Positions 20,001 through 28,582 of a stretch of 64,000 nucleotides of DNA are shown in pieces (within the stretch, counting starts at the first letter, position 1; the number at the start of each line of letters is the position of its first letter). A model generated the notes under the pieces. The model was not told where the DNA came from and searched no databases. It was given only the letters and a program-made list of their open reading frames with translations. The position numbers and the translations under genes were made by a program. The DNA is taken from assembly GCF_009765875.1 (NCBI RefSeq), contig NZ_LMUP01000006.1, positions 186,001-250,000 on the forward strand. Reading direction: 5' to 3'. This DNA comes from Pedobacter sp. L105. GTDB lineage: Bacteria; Bacteroidota; Bacteroidia; Sphingobacteriales; Sphingobacteriaceae.

Positions 20001-20267
20001 TGAAGTAACTGTTCTTGATAGGGTTGCATAACTGATGGAAGAGAAAACTATTGTTTTGGTTCCTGACTCAGGGACTTTAATGAAGTATTTTCCGTCGGCT
20101 CCTGTGATAGCGCCAACTTTTGACCCTTGTAGTTTTACACTTACACCTGGAATGGGAAGGCCATCCTCTTTAGACGTAACAACACCGGTAATTGTCCGGG
20201 TTTGTGCGTACACACTTGTTCCGAAGAAAAGTAATAGGCACATGGTTAATTGTAGAATTTTTTTCAT
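17016..20267 (-). CDS. SusC/RagA TonB-linked outer membrane transporter, copy A
   Basis: About 1083 residues. I place the start at ATG 20267 (MKKILQ); an ATG four codons upstream is also possible. It has a signal peptide to about residue 22, a carboxypeptidase-regulatory-like domain (GLPIPGVSVKLQGSKVG), a TonB plug containing ALFVVDGVPFNNDP and GSRGNNGVIIITTKK, then a barrel ending KFTF. It pairs with the SusD_2 lipoprotein downstream. It aligns almost residue for residue with the protein at 22925-26173, with differences concentrated in parts of the signal peptide and in exposed-loop-like segments. It has a long AT-rich upstream region. Substrate is unknown. Confidence 0.92.
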   Translation of the reverse strand: MKKILQLTMCLLLFFGTSVYAQTRTITGVVTSKEDGLPIPGVSVKLQGSKVGAITGADGKYFIKVPESGTKTIVFSSISYATLSRTVTSQEVLSVVLNSTANQLGEVQVVGALGITRTRNQQSYAAQQVGGDDVSKGRTGNFVTELAGRVAGLEIKQTGGIGGSTNAVIRGNKSLFSNNQALFVVDGVPFNNDPINTSGQHNGTGGYDYGSPASDINPDDIESVTVLKGPAGAALYGSRGNNGVIIITTKKAARGLGITVNAGVGVGAIDKSTFAKYQNQYGAGYGAIYQDPTKRFFYADINGDGQKDLVTPLTEDASYGAPFDPKLMVYQWDAFDPTNANYGKATPWVNAANGPATFFTHPVTNNQSIFITSADDNGSFKLGYTRNNETGIEPNSNVLKNSMNLSASHNITKRLTASGSIDYTRTDGLGRYGSGYQSDNILNSFRQWFETNVDIQEQKDAYFNSGGLNRTWNQTSVTNPAPIYWDNPYFIRYQNYESDSRNRYFGNASLNYKATDWLNLLGRVTVDNWNQLEEERRAVGTTGVSGYTRRNLGWNETNFDFLATADKNLGADFNIKGVLGTNIRKSTSTSIISTTNGGLVVPGVYAISNSVATPAAPTETNARREVDGLFAGATLSWKNTFVLDGTIRRDESSTLPKGSNSYYYPSVNGGFIFSELLKNYTWLSYGKLRGGYAQVGNDTNPYNIFDTYNFNTQFGSSATAATSTTKFSTDLKPELTKSYEVGAELAFFKNRLGLDGTYYTGRTYNQLIPVPVSTATGYSTIYLNAASVRNRGVEIALNATPVKSRDFSWRVDVNWARNRSQVLALYSDATGNQATNLQLAAYQGGVTYNATLNQPMGTIRGTDYVYTKDANGNMQKTVGADGYYEISNSANNVIGNVNPKYTGGITNTFKYKDFTLSFLIDVRKGGDIFSLDLYYGMDTGLYPETAGTNDLGNPSRNSLANGGGVVLPGVTANGKPNTIRADNTSTGLYGYEHNPAAAFIYDGGYIKLRQALISYSVPKRLLTQIGGVKSVDFSVVGKNLWIIHKNIPYSDPEESLSSGTVQGYQSGSFPTVRSFTLNAKFTF

Positions 20268-20611
20268 TCTAATAATCATTTAGGTTTTATAATAAATAGT
20301 TAATGTAAATGTGTTGCCGTTGTTAATTTTGGATTAACCGAATGGACTCATTTACTGATTTTTAAATTTGAGTATTTTTTTTAAGTTTTTCTACTATTAT
20401 TGAAAATAAATTATTGATGTTATAATTATAGGCGCTTTTTTAGTGATTGTATTATTGTTATTTGTAAAAAAAGATGCGTTTATATGTTTATATGGCAACA
20501 ATTGCAGTTTTCTATGTATTTGTTGCTATTAATAATTAAAATTGGCTTTTTAAATATCCTATAAACGGTTAATAAAGCGATTTATACCCTTTTTATTAAA
20601 TATTACCGGTA

Positions 20612-20656
20612 ATAATATCATTTTAATTGCGTAATTATTTAATAAAATGATATTAT
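20612..20656. repeat. 14-bp inverted repeat in the AT-rich spacer
   Basis: ATAATATCATTTTA (20612-20625) and TAAAATGATATTAT (20643-20656) are perfect reverse complements with a 17-nt loop. It lies about 350 bp upstream of the SusC start and could be an operator or an RNA hairpin. Confidence 0.6.
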
Positions 20657-20794
20657 ATATTATTATTTTATGTTTTGTTGTAATATTTTGAGAATTATAT
20701 CAGAAGTTTTTGTACCATATTAGTGTGTTGTGATCGCACTAAACTTTAATATTATGTCTAATTAGTTGTATTGAATATCTTTTTGTGTTTATAA

Positions 20795-20836
20795 TTATTT
20801 ATATAAATTAAAATGTATTTTAATTTATATAAATAA
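20795..20836. repeat. 42-bp near-perfect palindrome (20-bp arms, 2-nt centre)
   Basis: The arms at 20795-20814 and 20817-20836 are exact reverse complements; only GT separates them. The arms are almost pure A/T. Such a palindrome could extrude as a cruciform, act as a binding site, or be a fold-back repeat. Confidence 0.75.
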
Positions 20837-21080
20837 CATTGTGTATAGTAATATTAAGGTTATAATATAAAAATTTTTACAATAATTTCGTTTATTGAAA
20901 GTTGTCAATTTGAGACTGGTAACATTGCTTTAAGGATTGATTTCCGTGATTAAAGGCCTGTTTGATTTTTTATGATCAATTATAAGACCTGATGTTAAAT
21001 GGCTAAAACTGTCTTCGTAAAAGATTGTTACAGATAAGTATTGACCAGATCAATAAATAACCTGTTTTAAAATAATCACT

Positions 21081-21353
21081 ATGGAAAGCAAGAATGAATA
21101 TCAGAAAAATGAAGCCATGGGAGGCAGCGATAACAAATCGATCCCTAAAGAAGAAGAGGATGTTCAATTTGAAAATCCAAGCGTAGACCCTGGATTTGAG
21201 AAGGGAGATGAGTTGGAAGGATTAGAAGATGAACGGGATGGTGATATCGATTCCAATACAAATATCAGTGAAATGCAAAACGATAAAGAGAACGATGCCC
21301 TGAATTATAAAAATGACCGTGAGCACGGTGCTTATAATCCCAAGAACATTTAA
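21081..21353 (+). CDS. Small, highly acidic protein of unknown function
   Basis: A 90-residue hydrophilic protein very rich in Glu, Asp, Asn and Lys. It has no hydrophobic stretch, no Cys and no signal peptide, and is predicted to be intrinsically disordered. It lies alone between two SusC/SusD units and is followed by a bidirectional terminator. Composition resembles the other small acidic proteins in the window, but there is no shared motif. I do not recognise the family. Confidence 0.6.
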   Translation: MESKNEYQKNEAMGGSDNKSIPKEEEDVQFENPSVDPGFEKGDELEGLEDERDGDIDSNTNISEMQNDKENDALNYKNDREHGAYNPKNI

Positions 21354-21368
21354 GTTGATCTCTATAAA

Positions 21369-21409
21369 TAAAAAAGGCGTCTCAATTTTCATTGAAACGC
21401 CTTTTTTAT
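21369..21409. terminator. Bidirectional terminator below the second SusC/SusD_2 pair
   Basis: AAAAAAGGCGT with CTCAAT pairs with ATTGAAACGCCTTTTTT (one mismatch), with T-runs in both directions. It serves the small gene on the plus strand and the SusD-like gene on the minus strand. Confidence 0.85.
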
Positions 21410-21427
21410 TTTAATTAATCGTCTGAC

Positions 21428-22861
21428 TTAGAACTTATCAAAGAACAATTTAGTACCAGGAACATCACCGCCTATGGCAGCACTTGCAGTAGCATAATTT
21501 GCACCATTGATATTTTGCTCAGCAGCAGGATATCTTAAGCGTTCAGGAAAAACAGTTAAGGCAGTAGGAGGAGCTACCAATACCGGGTAGTCTAATCTTC
21601 TTGTCTCTATCCAGGCATCCCATCCGCGGTTATAAAGGGCAAACCATTTTTGGGTACCAATTTTTTGCTTATAAGTACCGGCAGCTGTAGCATAGTTAAC
21701 TGTAGGCTGTGCAAGGTAAGTTGTAGCTTGTGTTGCAGTTCCGCCCCAATAAATGATAGAAGCGGTTACAGCGTCGTTATAATAAGTAGCAGCTGATGTA
21801 CCTGTAGCGATAAACCCTCTTTCAGTAGCTTCAGCAAGGTTAAATGCAGTTTCAGAATAATCTAATAAGAGACCAGGGAAATCTGCGGCTTCAATTTTAG
21901 CACTTGGATGTGAAAAAGTATTGAAGTCACTACTTGCACCTGGAATACCACCAGAGTAACTTCCAGCAGCGTCAGTGGTAAAGAAGAGCGGTAACCTTGG
22001 ATCAGTATATGACAGTAGATTAGTTGTATAGGTAGTACAAGCAACAAAGTCATTTCTTCCGCTTTGTACCAAATCAACCCATACTGGGTTTGTATTTGGA
22101 GTAGCACCTAAATAAGTAAATTTGGCGTTATCGTCATTTGAAGCGAAAACTCCGGCAGTTACTGCTGCGGTAATAACAGTTTTTGCAGTTGCAGGATCTG
22201 AATCGGCAATGGTAATACCCATTTTAAGTTTCAACGTGTTTGCAAATTTTATCCAGCTTGGAACATCTCCGGAATAGATGATATCAGCAGCACCATAACT
22301 TGCTGAAGTAGCAGTCATTGATGCCACATCTGCATCTAATTTTTTCAGCAGATCTGCATACACTGTAGCTGCATCATCATATTTAGGGAAAAGGTTAGTT
22401 GGATCTAAAGCATCAGTATAAGGGGCGTTTCCAAAAGTAGTTAACACATAATAATAGGTGTAAACCTGCATGATGTCAGCAATAGCAATATCATTGGCTT
22501 TAACTTTTGCATCTGTGATAGATATGTCAGTTGGAATAATTCCTTTTGCCAGTTTCAGGTTGTAAAGGATGTCACGATAAAATGCATTCCAGTCATTATC
22601 AGGGATCGGCCTGGTGATGAAGTTATAATTACTTTCATCTGTGTACGTTGTTTCCTGCCACATCTGTTCAACCAAACGGAAGTTATTTAAGTTAACGTTC
22701 GCTGAAGTCAGCGTATTGGCTAATGTATGCTGTGCCTGTGTAAATAACGAAGCTGCCGGAACTGTAGTAGGCGTCTTCGGATTTACATTTAAGGAAGTGA
22801 TATCCTTTTTGCAAGCTCCCAATAGTAAAATTGAAAGGGCTGCTGTTATAATTTTTTTCAT
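21428..22861 (-). CDS. SusD-like (SusD_2 type) outer membrane lipoprotein, copy B
   Basis: A 477-residue paralogue of the protein at 15517-16950 with the same lipobox (LLGAC), the same NVNPKTP start and the same C-terminal RGWDAWIETRRLDYP block. Differences cluster in stretches such as around residues 280-300, which may be exposed and ligand-facing. It is encoded 63 bp after its SusC partner. The intergenic sequence between susC and susD is also similar in both units, so the whole operon was copied rather than single genes. Confidence 0.92.
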   Translation of the reverse strand: MKKIITAALSILLLGACKKDITSLNVNPKTPTTVPAASLFTQAQHTLANTLTSANVNLNNFRLVEQMWQETTYTDESNYNFITRPIPDNDWNAFYRDILYNLKLAKGIIPTDISITDAKVKANDIAIADIMQVYTYYYVLTTFGNAPYTDALDPTNLFPKYDDAATVYADLLKKLDADVASMTATSASYGAADIIYSGDVPSWIKFANTLKLKMGITIADSDPATAKTVITAAVTAGVFASNDDNAKFTYLGATPNTNPVWVDLVQSGRNDFVACTTYTTNLLSYTDPRLPLFFTTDAAGSYSGGIPGASSDFNTFSHPSAKIEAADFPGLLLDYSETAFNLAEATERGFIATGTSAATYYNDAVTASIIYWGGTATQATTYLAQPTVNYATAAGTYKQKIGTQKWFALYNRGWDAWIETRRLDYPVLVAPPTALTVFPERLRYPAAEQNINGANYATASAAIGGDVPGTKLFFDKF

Positions 22862-22924
22862 TTATAATTTCTTCTTAATAGCGATTAAACTTGTTTAATT
22901 ACTTCTTGTTTTATAGATAACTCG

Positions 22925-25900
22925 TTAAAAAGTGAATTTCGCGTTGAACGTAAATGCTCTTACAGTAGGGAAAGATCCGCTTTGGTATCCCTGAACAGTT
23001 CCAGAACTCAAAGATTCTTCAGGATCTGAATAAGGGATGTTTTTGTGGATGATCCAGAGGTTTCTTCCAACAATAGAAAGATCTACACCTTTAACACCAC
23101 CGATTTGGTTTAACAGGCGTTTAGGTAAAGCATAGCTGATTAAGGCTTGTCTTAATTTGATAAAACCACCATCATACACAAATGCTGCATTAGGATTATG
23201 CTCATATCCGTACAATCCTGAGCCAGTATTGTCAGCACGAAGCGTGTTTACTTTGCCATTTGCAGTTACACCTGGTAAAACAACACCACCGCCATTAGCG
23301 ATTGTATTTCTTGAAGGGTTACCCAAATCATTAGTACCGGCAGTTTCAGGATACAAACCAGTATCCATACCGTAATAAAGATCTAGTGAGAAGATATCTC
23401 CACCTTTTCTTACATCGATTAAGAAACTTAAGGTAAAGTCTTTGTATTTGAATGTGTTGGTAATACCACCAGTGTATTTTGCATTAACATTTCCAATTAC
23501 ATTGTTACCACTGTTTGAAATTTCGTAATAACCATCGGCACCAACTGTTTTTTGCATATTACCATTAGCGTCTTTAGTATATACATAATCGGTTCCGCGA
23601 ATGGTACCCATTGGCTGGTTTAATGTAGCATTATAAGTTACACCACCTTGGTAAGAAGCCAACTGAAGATTTGTTGCCTGCTGACCAGTTGCGTCAGAGA
23701 ATAAGCCCAATACCTGGTTTCTGTTTCTTGCCCAGTTTACGTCAACTCTCCAGGAGAAGTCTCTTGTTTTAATTGGCGTTGCGTTTAAGGCTATTTCGAC
23801 ACCTTTATTTCTAACAGATGCAGCATTTAAATAAATGGTACTGTAACCTGTAGAAGTAGATACCGGAACAGGAATTAACTGGTTAAAAGTTCTTCCAGTG
23901 TAGTAAGTCGCATCTAAGCCTAATCTGTTTTTGAAGAAGGCTAATTCTGCACCAACCTCATAACTTTTAGTCAGCTCAGGTTTAAGGTCAGTACTGAATT
24001 TAGTTGTACTGGCAGAAGCTGTAGCAGCCGATCCGTATTGTGTACCAAAATTGTAAGTATCAAAGATGTTATATGGATTGGTATCATTACCAACCTGTGC
24101 ATAACCACCTCTTAATTTACCATAAGATAACCAGGTGTAGTTTTTAAGTAGTTCAGAGAAAATAAATCCTGCATTTGCAGAAGGGTAATAGTAAGAGTTA
24201 TTACCTTCTGGAAGGGTAGAAGATTCGTCACGTCTGATTGTTCCGTCTAATACAAACATGTTTTTCCAGCTTAAAGTAGCTCCGGCGAAAACACCGTCAA
24301 CTTCTCTTCTTAGATTTTGCTCAACAGGTGCTGCAGGCGCAGACACTGAGTTAGAGATCGCGTAAACATTAGGTACAATCAGACCGCCGTTAGTTGTTGC
24401 GCTAATCGTTTGGTAAGTTGATTTTCGAATGTTTGTTCCCAGAACACCTTTGATGTTAAAGTCTGAACCAAGGTTTTTATCGGCAGTAGCCAAGAAGTCA
24501 AAATTGGTTTCGTTCCAGCTTAAATTTCTTCTGGTATATCCTGATACACCAACACTACCTACTGCTCTTCTCTCTTCTTCTAATTGGTTCCAGTTATCTA
24601 CTGTTACACGACCCAAAAGGTTTAACCAGTCGGTCGCTTTATAGTTTAAACTTGCGTTACCGAAATACCTGTTACGGTTATCAGACTCGTAGTTCTGGTA
24701 CCTGATGAAATAAGGATTATCCCAATAGATTGGAGCTGGGTTAGTTACGCTTGTTTGATTCCATGTTCTGTTTAAACCACCAGAATTAAAATAAGCACTT
24801 TTCAGTTCCTGAACATCATTGTTCACCTGGAACCATTGTCTGAATGAATTCAGGATGTTATCCGATTGATAACCGCTGCCATATCTTCCTATTCCGTCAG
24901 TACGGGTGTAGTCGATAGAGCCTGATGCAGTTAATCTTTTAGTAATATTGTGTGAAGCAGAAAGGTTGATGCTGTTTTTTAATACATCACTATTAGGTTC
25001 GATACCAGTTTCATTGTTACGGGTGTAGCCTAATTTAAATGATCCGTTATCATCAGCACTAGTGATAAAGATACTTTGGTTATTGGTAACCGGGTGCGTG
25101 AAAAATGTAGCGGGACCGTTTGTTGCAGCTACCCATGGAGTCGCTTTACCATAGTTTGCATTAGTCGGGTCAAAAGCATCCCATTGGTATACTTTTAAAC
25201 TTGGATTAAATGCCGCTCCATAAGAAGCATCTTCAGTTAATGGATCAACGAGGTCTTTAACACCGTCGCCATTTACATCCGAGTAGAAAAATCTTTTAGT
25301 TGGATCTGAATAATAAGCTCCGTAACCACCACCATATTGGTTTTGGTATTTAGCAAAGGTAGATTTATCGATTGCACCAAGGCTAAGGCCTGCATTTACA
25401 GTGATGCCTAAACCTCTTGCTGCTTTTTTAGTAGTAATGATAATTACACCATTGTTACCGCGTGAGCCATACAATGCAGCTCCCGCTGGTCCTTTTAATA
25501 CTGTAACTGATTCAATATCATCTGGGTTGATGTCTGATGCCGGACTTCCGTAATCATAACCACCTGTACCGCTATGTTGTCCTGATGTATTGATAGGGTC
25601 ATTGTTAAATGGAACACCATCTACCACAAATAATGCCTGGTTAGAGCTGAAAAGAGATTTGTTACCACGGATAACCGCATTGGTAGATCCGCCGATACCG
25701 CCGGATTGTTTGATCTCTAAACCAGCAACCCTGCCGGCAAGCTCAGTAACAAAGTTTCCGGTACGACCTTTACTTACCTCGTCACCTTTAACTTCCTGTG
25801 CAGCATATGACTGCTGATTACGTGTTCTTGTGATACCCAATGCACCAACTACCTGCACTTCACCCAATTGGTTGGCAGTAGAATTAAGAACTACGTTAAC

Positions 25901-26173
25901 CACTCCCTGAGAAGTGACTGTTCTTTCTATAGTGGCATAACTAATGGAAGAGAAAACCAATGTTTTAGGTCCTGATTCAGAAACCTTGATGAAGAATTTT
26001 CCATCTGCACCGGTTACGGACCCTACTTTAGATCCTTTTAATTTTACGCTAACTCCTGGAATGGGAAGGCCATCCTCTTTAGCTGAAACCGTACCCGTAA
26101 TGGTAGTGGTTTGGGCGTAACTCTGCATAATAAATAGCAGAAAACAGAAACAACTTAGTAAAGTTTTTTTCAT
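22925..26173 (-). CDS. SusC/RagA TonB-linked outer membrane transporter, copy B
   Basis: A 1082-residue paralogue of the SusC at 17016-20267. Signal peptide is about 1-20 (ending SYAQ), then the regulatory-like domain (GLPIPGVSVKLKGSKVG), the plug with ALFVVDGVPFNNDP and the barrel ending KFTF. Its signal peptide differs clearly from that of copy A while the mature parts are nearly the same. The 5' flank (26174-26500) is unrelated to that of copy A, which suggests different regulation of the two copies. Confidence 0.92.
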   Translation of the reverse strand: MKKTLLSCFCFLLFIMQSYAQTTTITGTVSAKEDGLPIPGVSVKLKGSKVGSVTGADGKFFIKVSESGPKTLVFSSISYATIERTVTSQGVVNVVLNSTANQLGEVQVVGALGITRTRNQQSYAAQEVKGDEVSKGRTGNFVTELAGRVAGLEIKQSGGIGGSTNAVIRGNKSLFSSNQALFVVDGVPFNNDPINTSGQHSGTGGYDYGSPASDINPDDIESVTVLKGPAGAALYGSRGNNGVIIITTKKAARGLGITVNAGLSLGAIDKSTFAKYQNQYGGGYGAYYSDPTKRFFYSDVNGDGVKDLVDPLTEDASYGAAFNPSLKVYQWDAFDPTNANYGKATPWVAATNGPATFFTHPVTNNQSIFITSADDNGSFKLGYTRNNETGIEPNSDVLKNSINLSASHNITKRLTASGSIDYTRTDGIGRYGSGYQSDNILNSFRQWFQVNNDVQELKSAYFNSGGLNRTWNQTSVTNPAPIYWDNPYFIRYQNYESDNRNRYFGNASLNYKATDWLNLLGRVTVDNWNQLEEERRAVGSVGVSGYTRRNLSWNETNFDFLATADKNLGSDFNIKGVLGTNIRKSTYQTISATTNGGLIVPNVYAISNSVSAPAAPVEQNLRREVDGVFAGATLSWKNMFVLDGTIRRDESSTLPEGNNSYYYPSANAGFIFSELLKNYTWLSYGKLRGGYAQVGNDTNPYNIFDTYNFGTQYGSAATASASTTKFSTDLKPELTKSYEVGAELAFFKNRLGLDATYYTGRTFNQLIPVPVSTSTGYSTIYLNAASVRNKGVEIALNATPIKTRDFSWRVDVNWARNRNQVLGLFSDATGQQATNLQLASYQGGVTYNATLNQPMGTIRGTDYVYTKDANGNMQKTVGADGYYEISNSGNNVIGNVNAKYTGGITNTFKYKDFTLSFLIDVRKGGDIFSLDLYYGMDTGLYPETAGTNDLGNPSRNTIANGGGVVLPGVTANGKVNTLRADNTGSGLYGYEHNPNAAFVYDGGFIKLRQALISYALPKRLLNQIGGVKGVDLSIVGRNLWIIHKNIPYSDPEESLSSGTVQGYQSGSFPTVRAFTFNAKFTF

Positions 26174-26712
26174 TTGTTCAGTTTTGAATGTTTAGATAAT
26201 TTAGTTAATAGTGTAGTTAAGGCCAGCAGAATTAAGATTGCTGTGGTATGTTCCGGTATTAAATGCCGGGATGCCTTTTGTGAATACCAGTTTTTTGTGA
26301 ATTTAACGACGTGCAACTTTTTAGGTTCGACGGTGCACATCGAATCAAAGAATCCGTAAGGATTCCTCTCTTTTAAGATAAGTTTAGGTTTAGTTAATAA
26401 ATGTTAATAATACCAAAGCTAACGAAAAATACTTATGAGTTTGACAAAAAATCAATATAAATAATATTTTTTTGAGATTCTAATTGTGAATTTTATATAA
26501 AACATGCGTTATACAGTGATTAAACGCAAAAAATCATACTATTTATAATGTTTTTTGGTGAATTTGTAAAAACTATGATTTTACCTTTACAAGGTGCTGT
26601 GAGGGTGTATTTTATGATATTATTAACCAATGGTCATCAGGAATACTATTTTAATAAAAGAATATTAATATATTTCCGGCTCCATTTGGTGGTATTCAAA
26701 TTTCAGCGTGAA
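26174..26712. other. Intergenic region with divergent promoters and small hairpins
   Basis: It separates SusC copy B from the glutaminyl cyclase gene. GAATCC and GGATTC (26350-26365) form a 6-bp hairpin around GTAA, and CCGGTATTAAATGCCGG forms a 4-bp GC clamp near 26252-26268; both would lie in the leader of the minus-strand susC. An in-frame extension of the cyclase gene to 26548 exists, but it lacks a signal peptide and looks non-coding. Nothing else is evident. Confidence 0.45.
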
Positions 26713-27540
26713 ATGTATAATAAATATAAAGTTTGGCTATGGGCAGCGGTAATTGTGCTGGCATCCTGTAAAAATAAAAAAGAGGAAACACAAGCAGCGG
26801 TGAGCGCGGTAGATTCTACCACAGTAAAGGCACCGGAAGTTCTTGCCTATAAGGTTGCGGGTACTTTAAAACATGATACTGCAGCTTATACAGAAGGGTT
26901 TGAACTCTATGGCAATAAACTTTATGAGGGAACAGGAACTTTTGAAAATTCATTTATATCTATCGCAGATACGAGCACTGGTAAAATTGAGAAAAAGTTC
27001 CCGCTGAAAGATAAGAGCTTATATGGTGAGGGAATTTCTATCCTGAACAATCAGCTTTTTCGACTGACCTATCAAAACCACATCGCTTATGTGTATGATT
27101 TAAAAGACCTGACTAAGCCTACCGGTACATTCAAATGGCCTTATGAAGGATGGGGGATGACAAATGATGGGAAAAACCTGTACGTAAGTGTGGGTAGTTC
27201 TTTTATTTACAAGCTGGACCCTAAGTCATTCGCTGTAATCGGCCAGATCCAGGTAACGGATGATTTAGGTACTGTAGATAACCTGAATGAACTGGAATAT
27301 GTTAATGGATTTATATATGTGAATAAATGGCAAACCACTAAGATATTAAAAGTAGATGTTTCAACCGGGCATGTAGTAGGTACTATTGATTGTTTTGGTT
27401 TGCTTTCACAATACGCACCTAATTATACGCCTACTTCCAGTGATAGTGTACTTAATGGGGTAGCCTGGGACAAAACACATCAGCTGTTATACGTTACAGG
27501 TAAAAACTGGCCACTGATCTTCAAGTTAAAATTACCTTAA
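26713..27540 (+). CDS. Glutaminyl-peptide cyclotransferase (plant/bacterial type), lipoprotein
   Basis: About 275 residues from ATG 26713, chosen because it begins a lipoprotein signal with lipobox LASC. The mature part is a beta-propeller-like protein of the Glu_cyclase_2 family, with YTEGFELYGNKLYEGTGTF, WPYEGWGMTNDGKNLYVS, LNELEYVNGFIYVNKW and LNGVAWDKTHQLLYVTGKNWP, all hallmarks of the family. It converts N-terminal Gln of exported proteins or peptides to pyroglutamate, protecting them from aminopeptidases. In Bacteroidota many outer-membrane lipoprotein and SusC-type proteins begin with Gln after signal cleavage, so a general maturation role is plausible. Confidence 0.85.
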   Translation: MYNKYKVWLWAAVIVLASCKNKKEETQAAVSAVDSTTVKAPEVLAYKVAGTLKHDTAAYTEGFELYGNKLYEGTGTFENSFISIADTSTGKIEKKFPLKDKSLYGEGISILNNQLFRLTYQNHIAYVYDLKDLTKPTGTFKWPYEGWGMTNDGKNLYVSVGSSFIYKLDPKSFAVIGQIQVTDDLGTVDNLNELEYVNGFIYVNKWQTTKILKVDVSTGHVVGTIDCFGLLSQYAPNYTPTSSDSVLNGVAWDKTHQLLYVTGKNWPLIFKLKLP

Positions 27541-27582
27541 GGATCAGCTCTGTCAATTTACAGACCAGTGAGTAAAGATTGA

Positions 27583-28419
27583 TTACTTTGTAGCAGTTTG
27601 TTTATAAACCCTTACATAGTCTACTAACATTTGGGCCGGCAGTTTTGTATCGTCAATTTTATTGCCTGGAAACTGACCGCCTACTGCCATGTTTAGAATG
27701 ATATAGAAGGGTTTTTGAAAGGCCCCGGTATTGTTGATGTTATTGGCAATATTAGCAGTTACATATAAAGTGCTGTCCACATACCATCTGATACTATTTG
27801 CATTCCACTCAACGGCATATACATGGTAATCTGCAGGCGTGGTAGTTGTTGTCAATCCGTAATTGGCCCCATTGTCCCAATGTATAGTTCCGTAAATCAG
27901 GTTATCGGCATTTACATGTTCCATAATATCAATCTCACCGCAATCGGGCCAGCCAACTTTAGGGAAATCAGTACCCAGCATCCAAAATGCAGGCCATAAT
28001 CCCTGTCCCAAAGGCATTTTGATACGGGCCTCAATCCTGCCATATAGGGAGCTTACCTTATTCAGGGTATTCATGCGGGCTGAAGTGTAAGCCATACCGC
28101 CTGCATTTTCTTTTTTTGCAGTAATCACAAGGTTACCGTTACTCACTGTAGCGTTTGCAGCCTGGTAGTACTCCAGTTCACCGTTTTGTCCCGCTCCGGG
28201 ATCAAACGCCCAGTTAGCTGAATTTACTGCGGTCCCGGTAAATTCATCAGCCCATACCTGGGTATAAGTGGTGCCTGAAGCAGTAGTAATTTGACTGGTA
28301 GGAGAAACTGCAGGCTTATTATTTTGCTGTGCATCCCCTTTTTTGCTGCAGGAAACCATTAAGAGTGTAATTGAAAATATTCCTGATGCAATCAGGCGAC
28401 AGGTAAAGTTGTTTTTCAT
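27583..28419 (-). CDS. GH16 family endo-beta-glucanase (laminarinase-like), lipoprotein
   Basis: About 278 residues from ATG 28419, chosen because MKNNF starts a lipoprotein signal with lipobox LMVSC; an in-frame ATG at 28470 adds 17 residues. The jelly-roll GH16 domain spans most of the mature protein: WADEFTG at the start, GQGLWPAFWMLG, and the catalytic GEIDIMEH with its two Glu and one Asp. It is followed by YHVYAVEW and FYIILNMAVGG. The family cuts beta-1,3 or mixed beta-1,3/1,4 glucans and some galactans. This sequence looks laminarinase-like. The gene is not linked to a SusCD pair, and it converges with the glutaminyl cyclase gene. Confidence 0.9.
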   Translation of the reverse strand: MKNNFTCRLIASGIFSITLLMVSCSKKGDAQQNNKPAVSPTSQITTASGTTYTQVWADEFTGTAVNSANWAFDPGAGQNGELEYYQAANATVSNGNLVITAKKENAGGMAYTSARMNTLNKVSSLYGRIEARIKMPLGQGLWPAFWMLGTDFPKVGWPDCGEIDIMEHVNADNLIYGTIHWDNGANYGLTTTTTPADYHVYAVEWNANSIRWYVDSTLYVTANIANNINNTGAFQKPFYIILNMAVGGQFPGNKIDDTKLPAQMLVDYVRVYKQTATK

Positions 28420-28582
28420 GGGATAAGATTTGCCGGAACTAATATCGGAAATTAATAAATGACAAATCAATACTTATTTAATATGAGTGCAATGATATTG
28501 TTTTTATATTTTAATGAAAAGAAATAAATATAGGTTCAAACTTTAAATAAGTCTGTTTATCCTTTGCTTTTTGAATAATTGC

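Larger units (their letters stand above)
20280..21080. other. Very AT-rich 800-bp spacer between the duplicated SusC/SusD units
   Basis: No convincing gene is present. Base composition is far below that of the flanking genes, especially 20340-20900. It holds the promoter of the SusC at 17016-20267 (minus strand) and of the small acidic gene at 21081, plus two strong inverted repeats listed separately. AT-rich islands like this can be silenced or bent DNA, or remnants of the duplication event. Confidence 0.6.

Noticed and set aside
25368..25378. TATCGATTGCA resembling the LacI operator core
   Set aside because: It lies in SusC copy B coding sequence and lacks the left half (CAA), so no symmetry remains.
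15517..26173. Duplicated SusCD units as a composite transposon
   Set aside because: No transposase, terminal inverted repeats or target duplications are visible at the borders.
26548..26712. N-terminal extension of the glutaminyl cyclase gene
   Set aside because: The extension is hydrophobic and basic noise, and the lipoprotein signal begins cleanly at ATG 26713.
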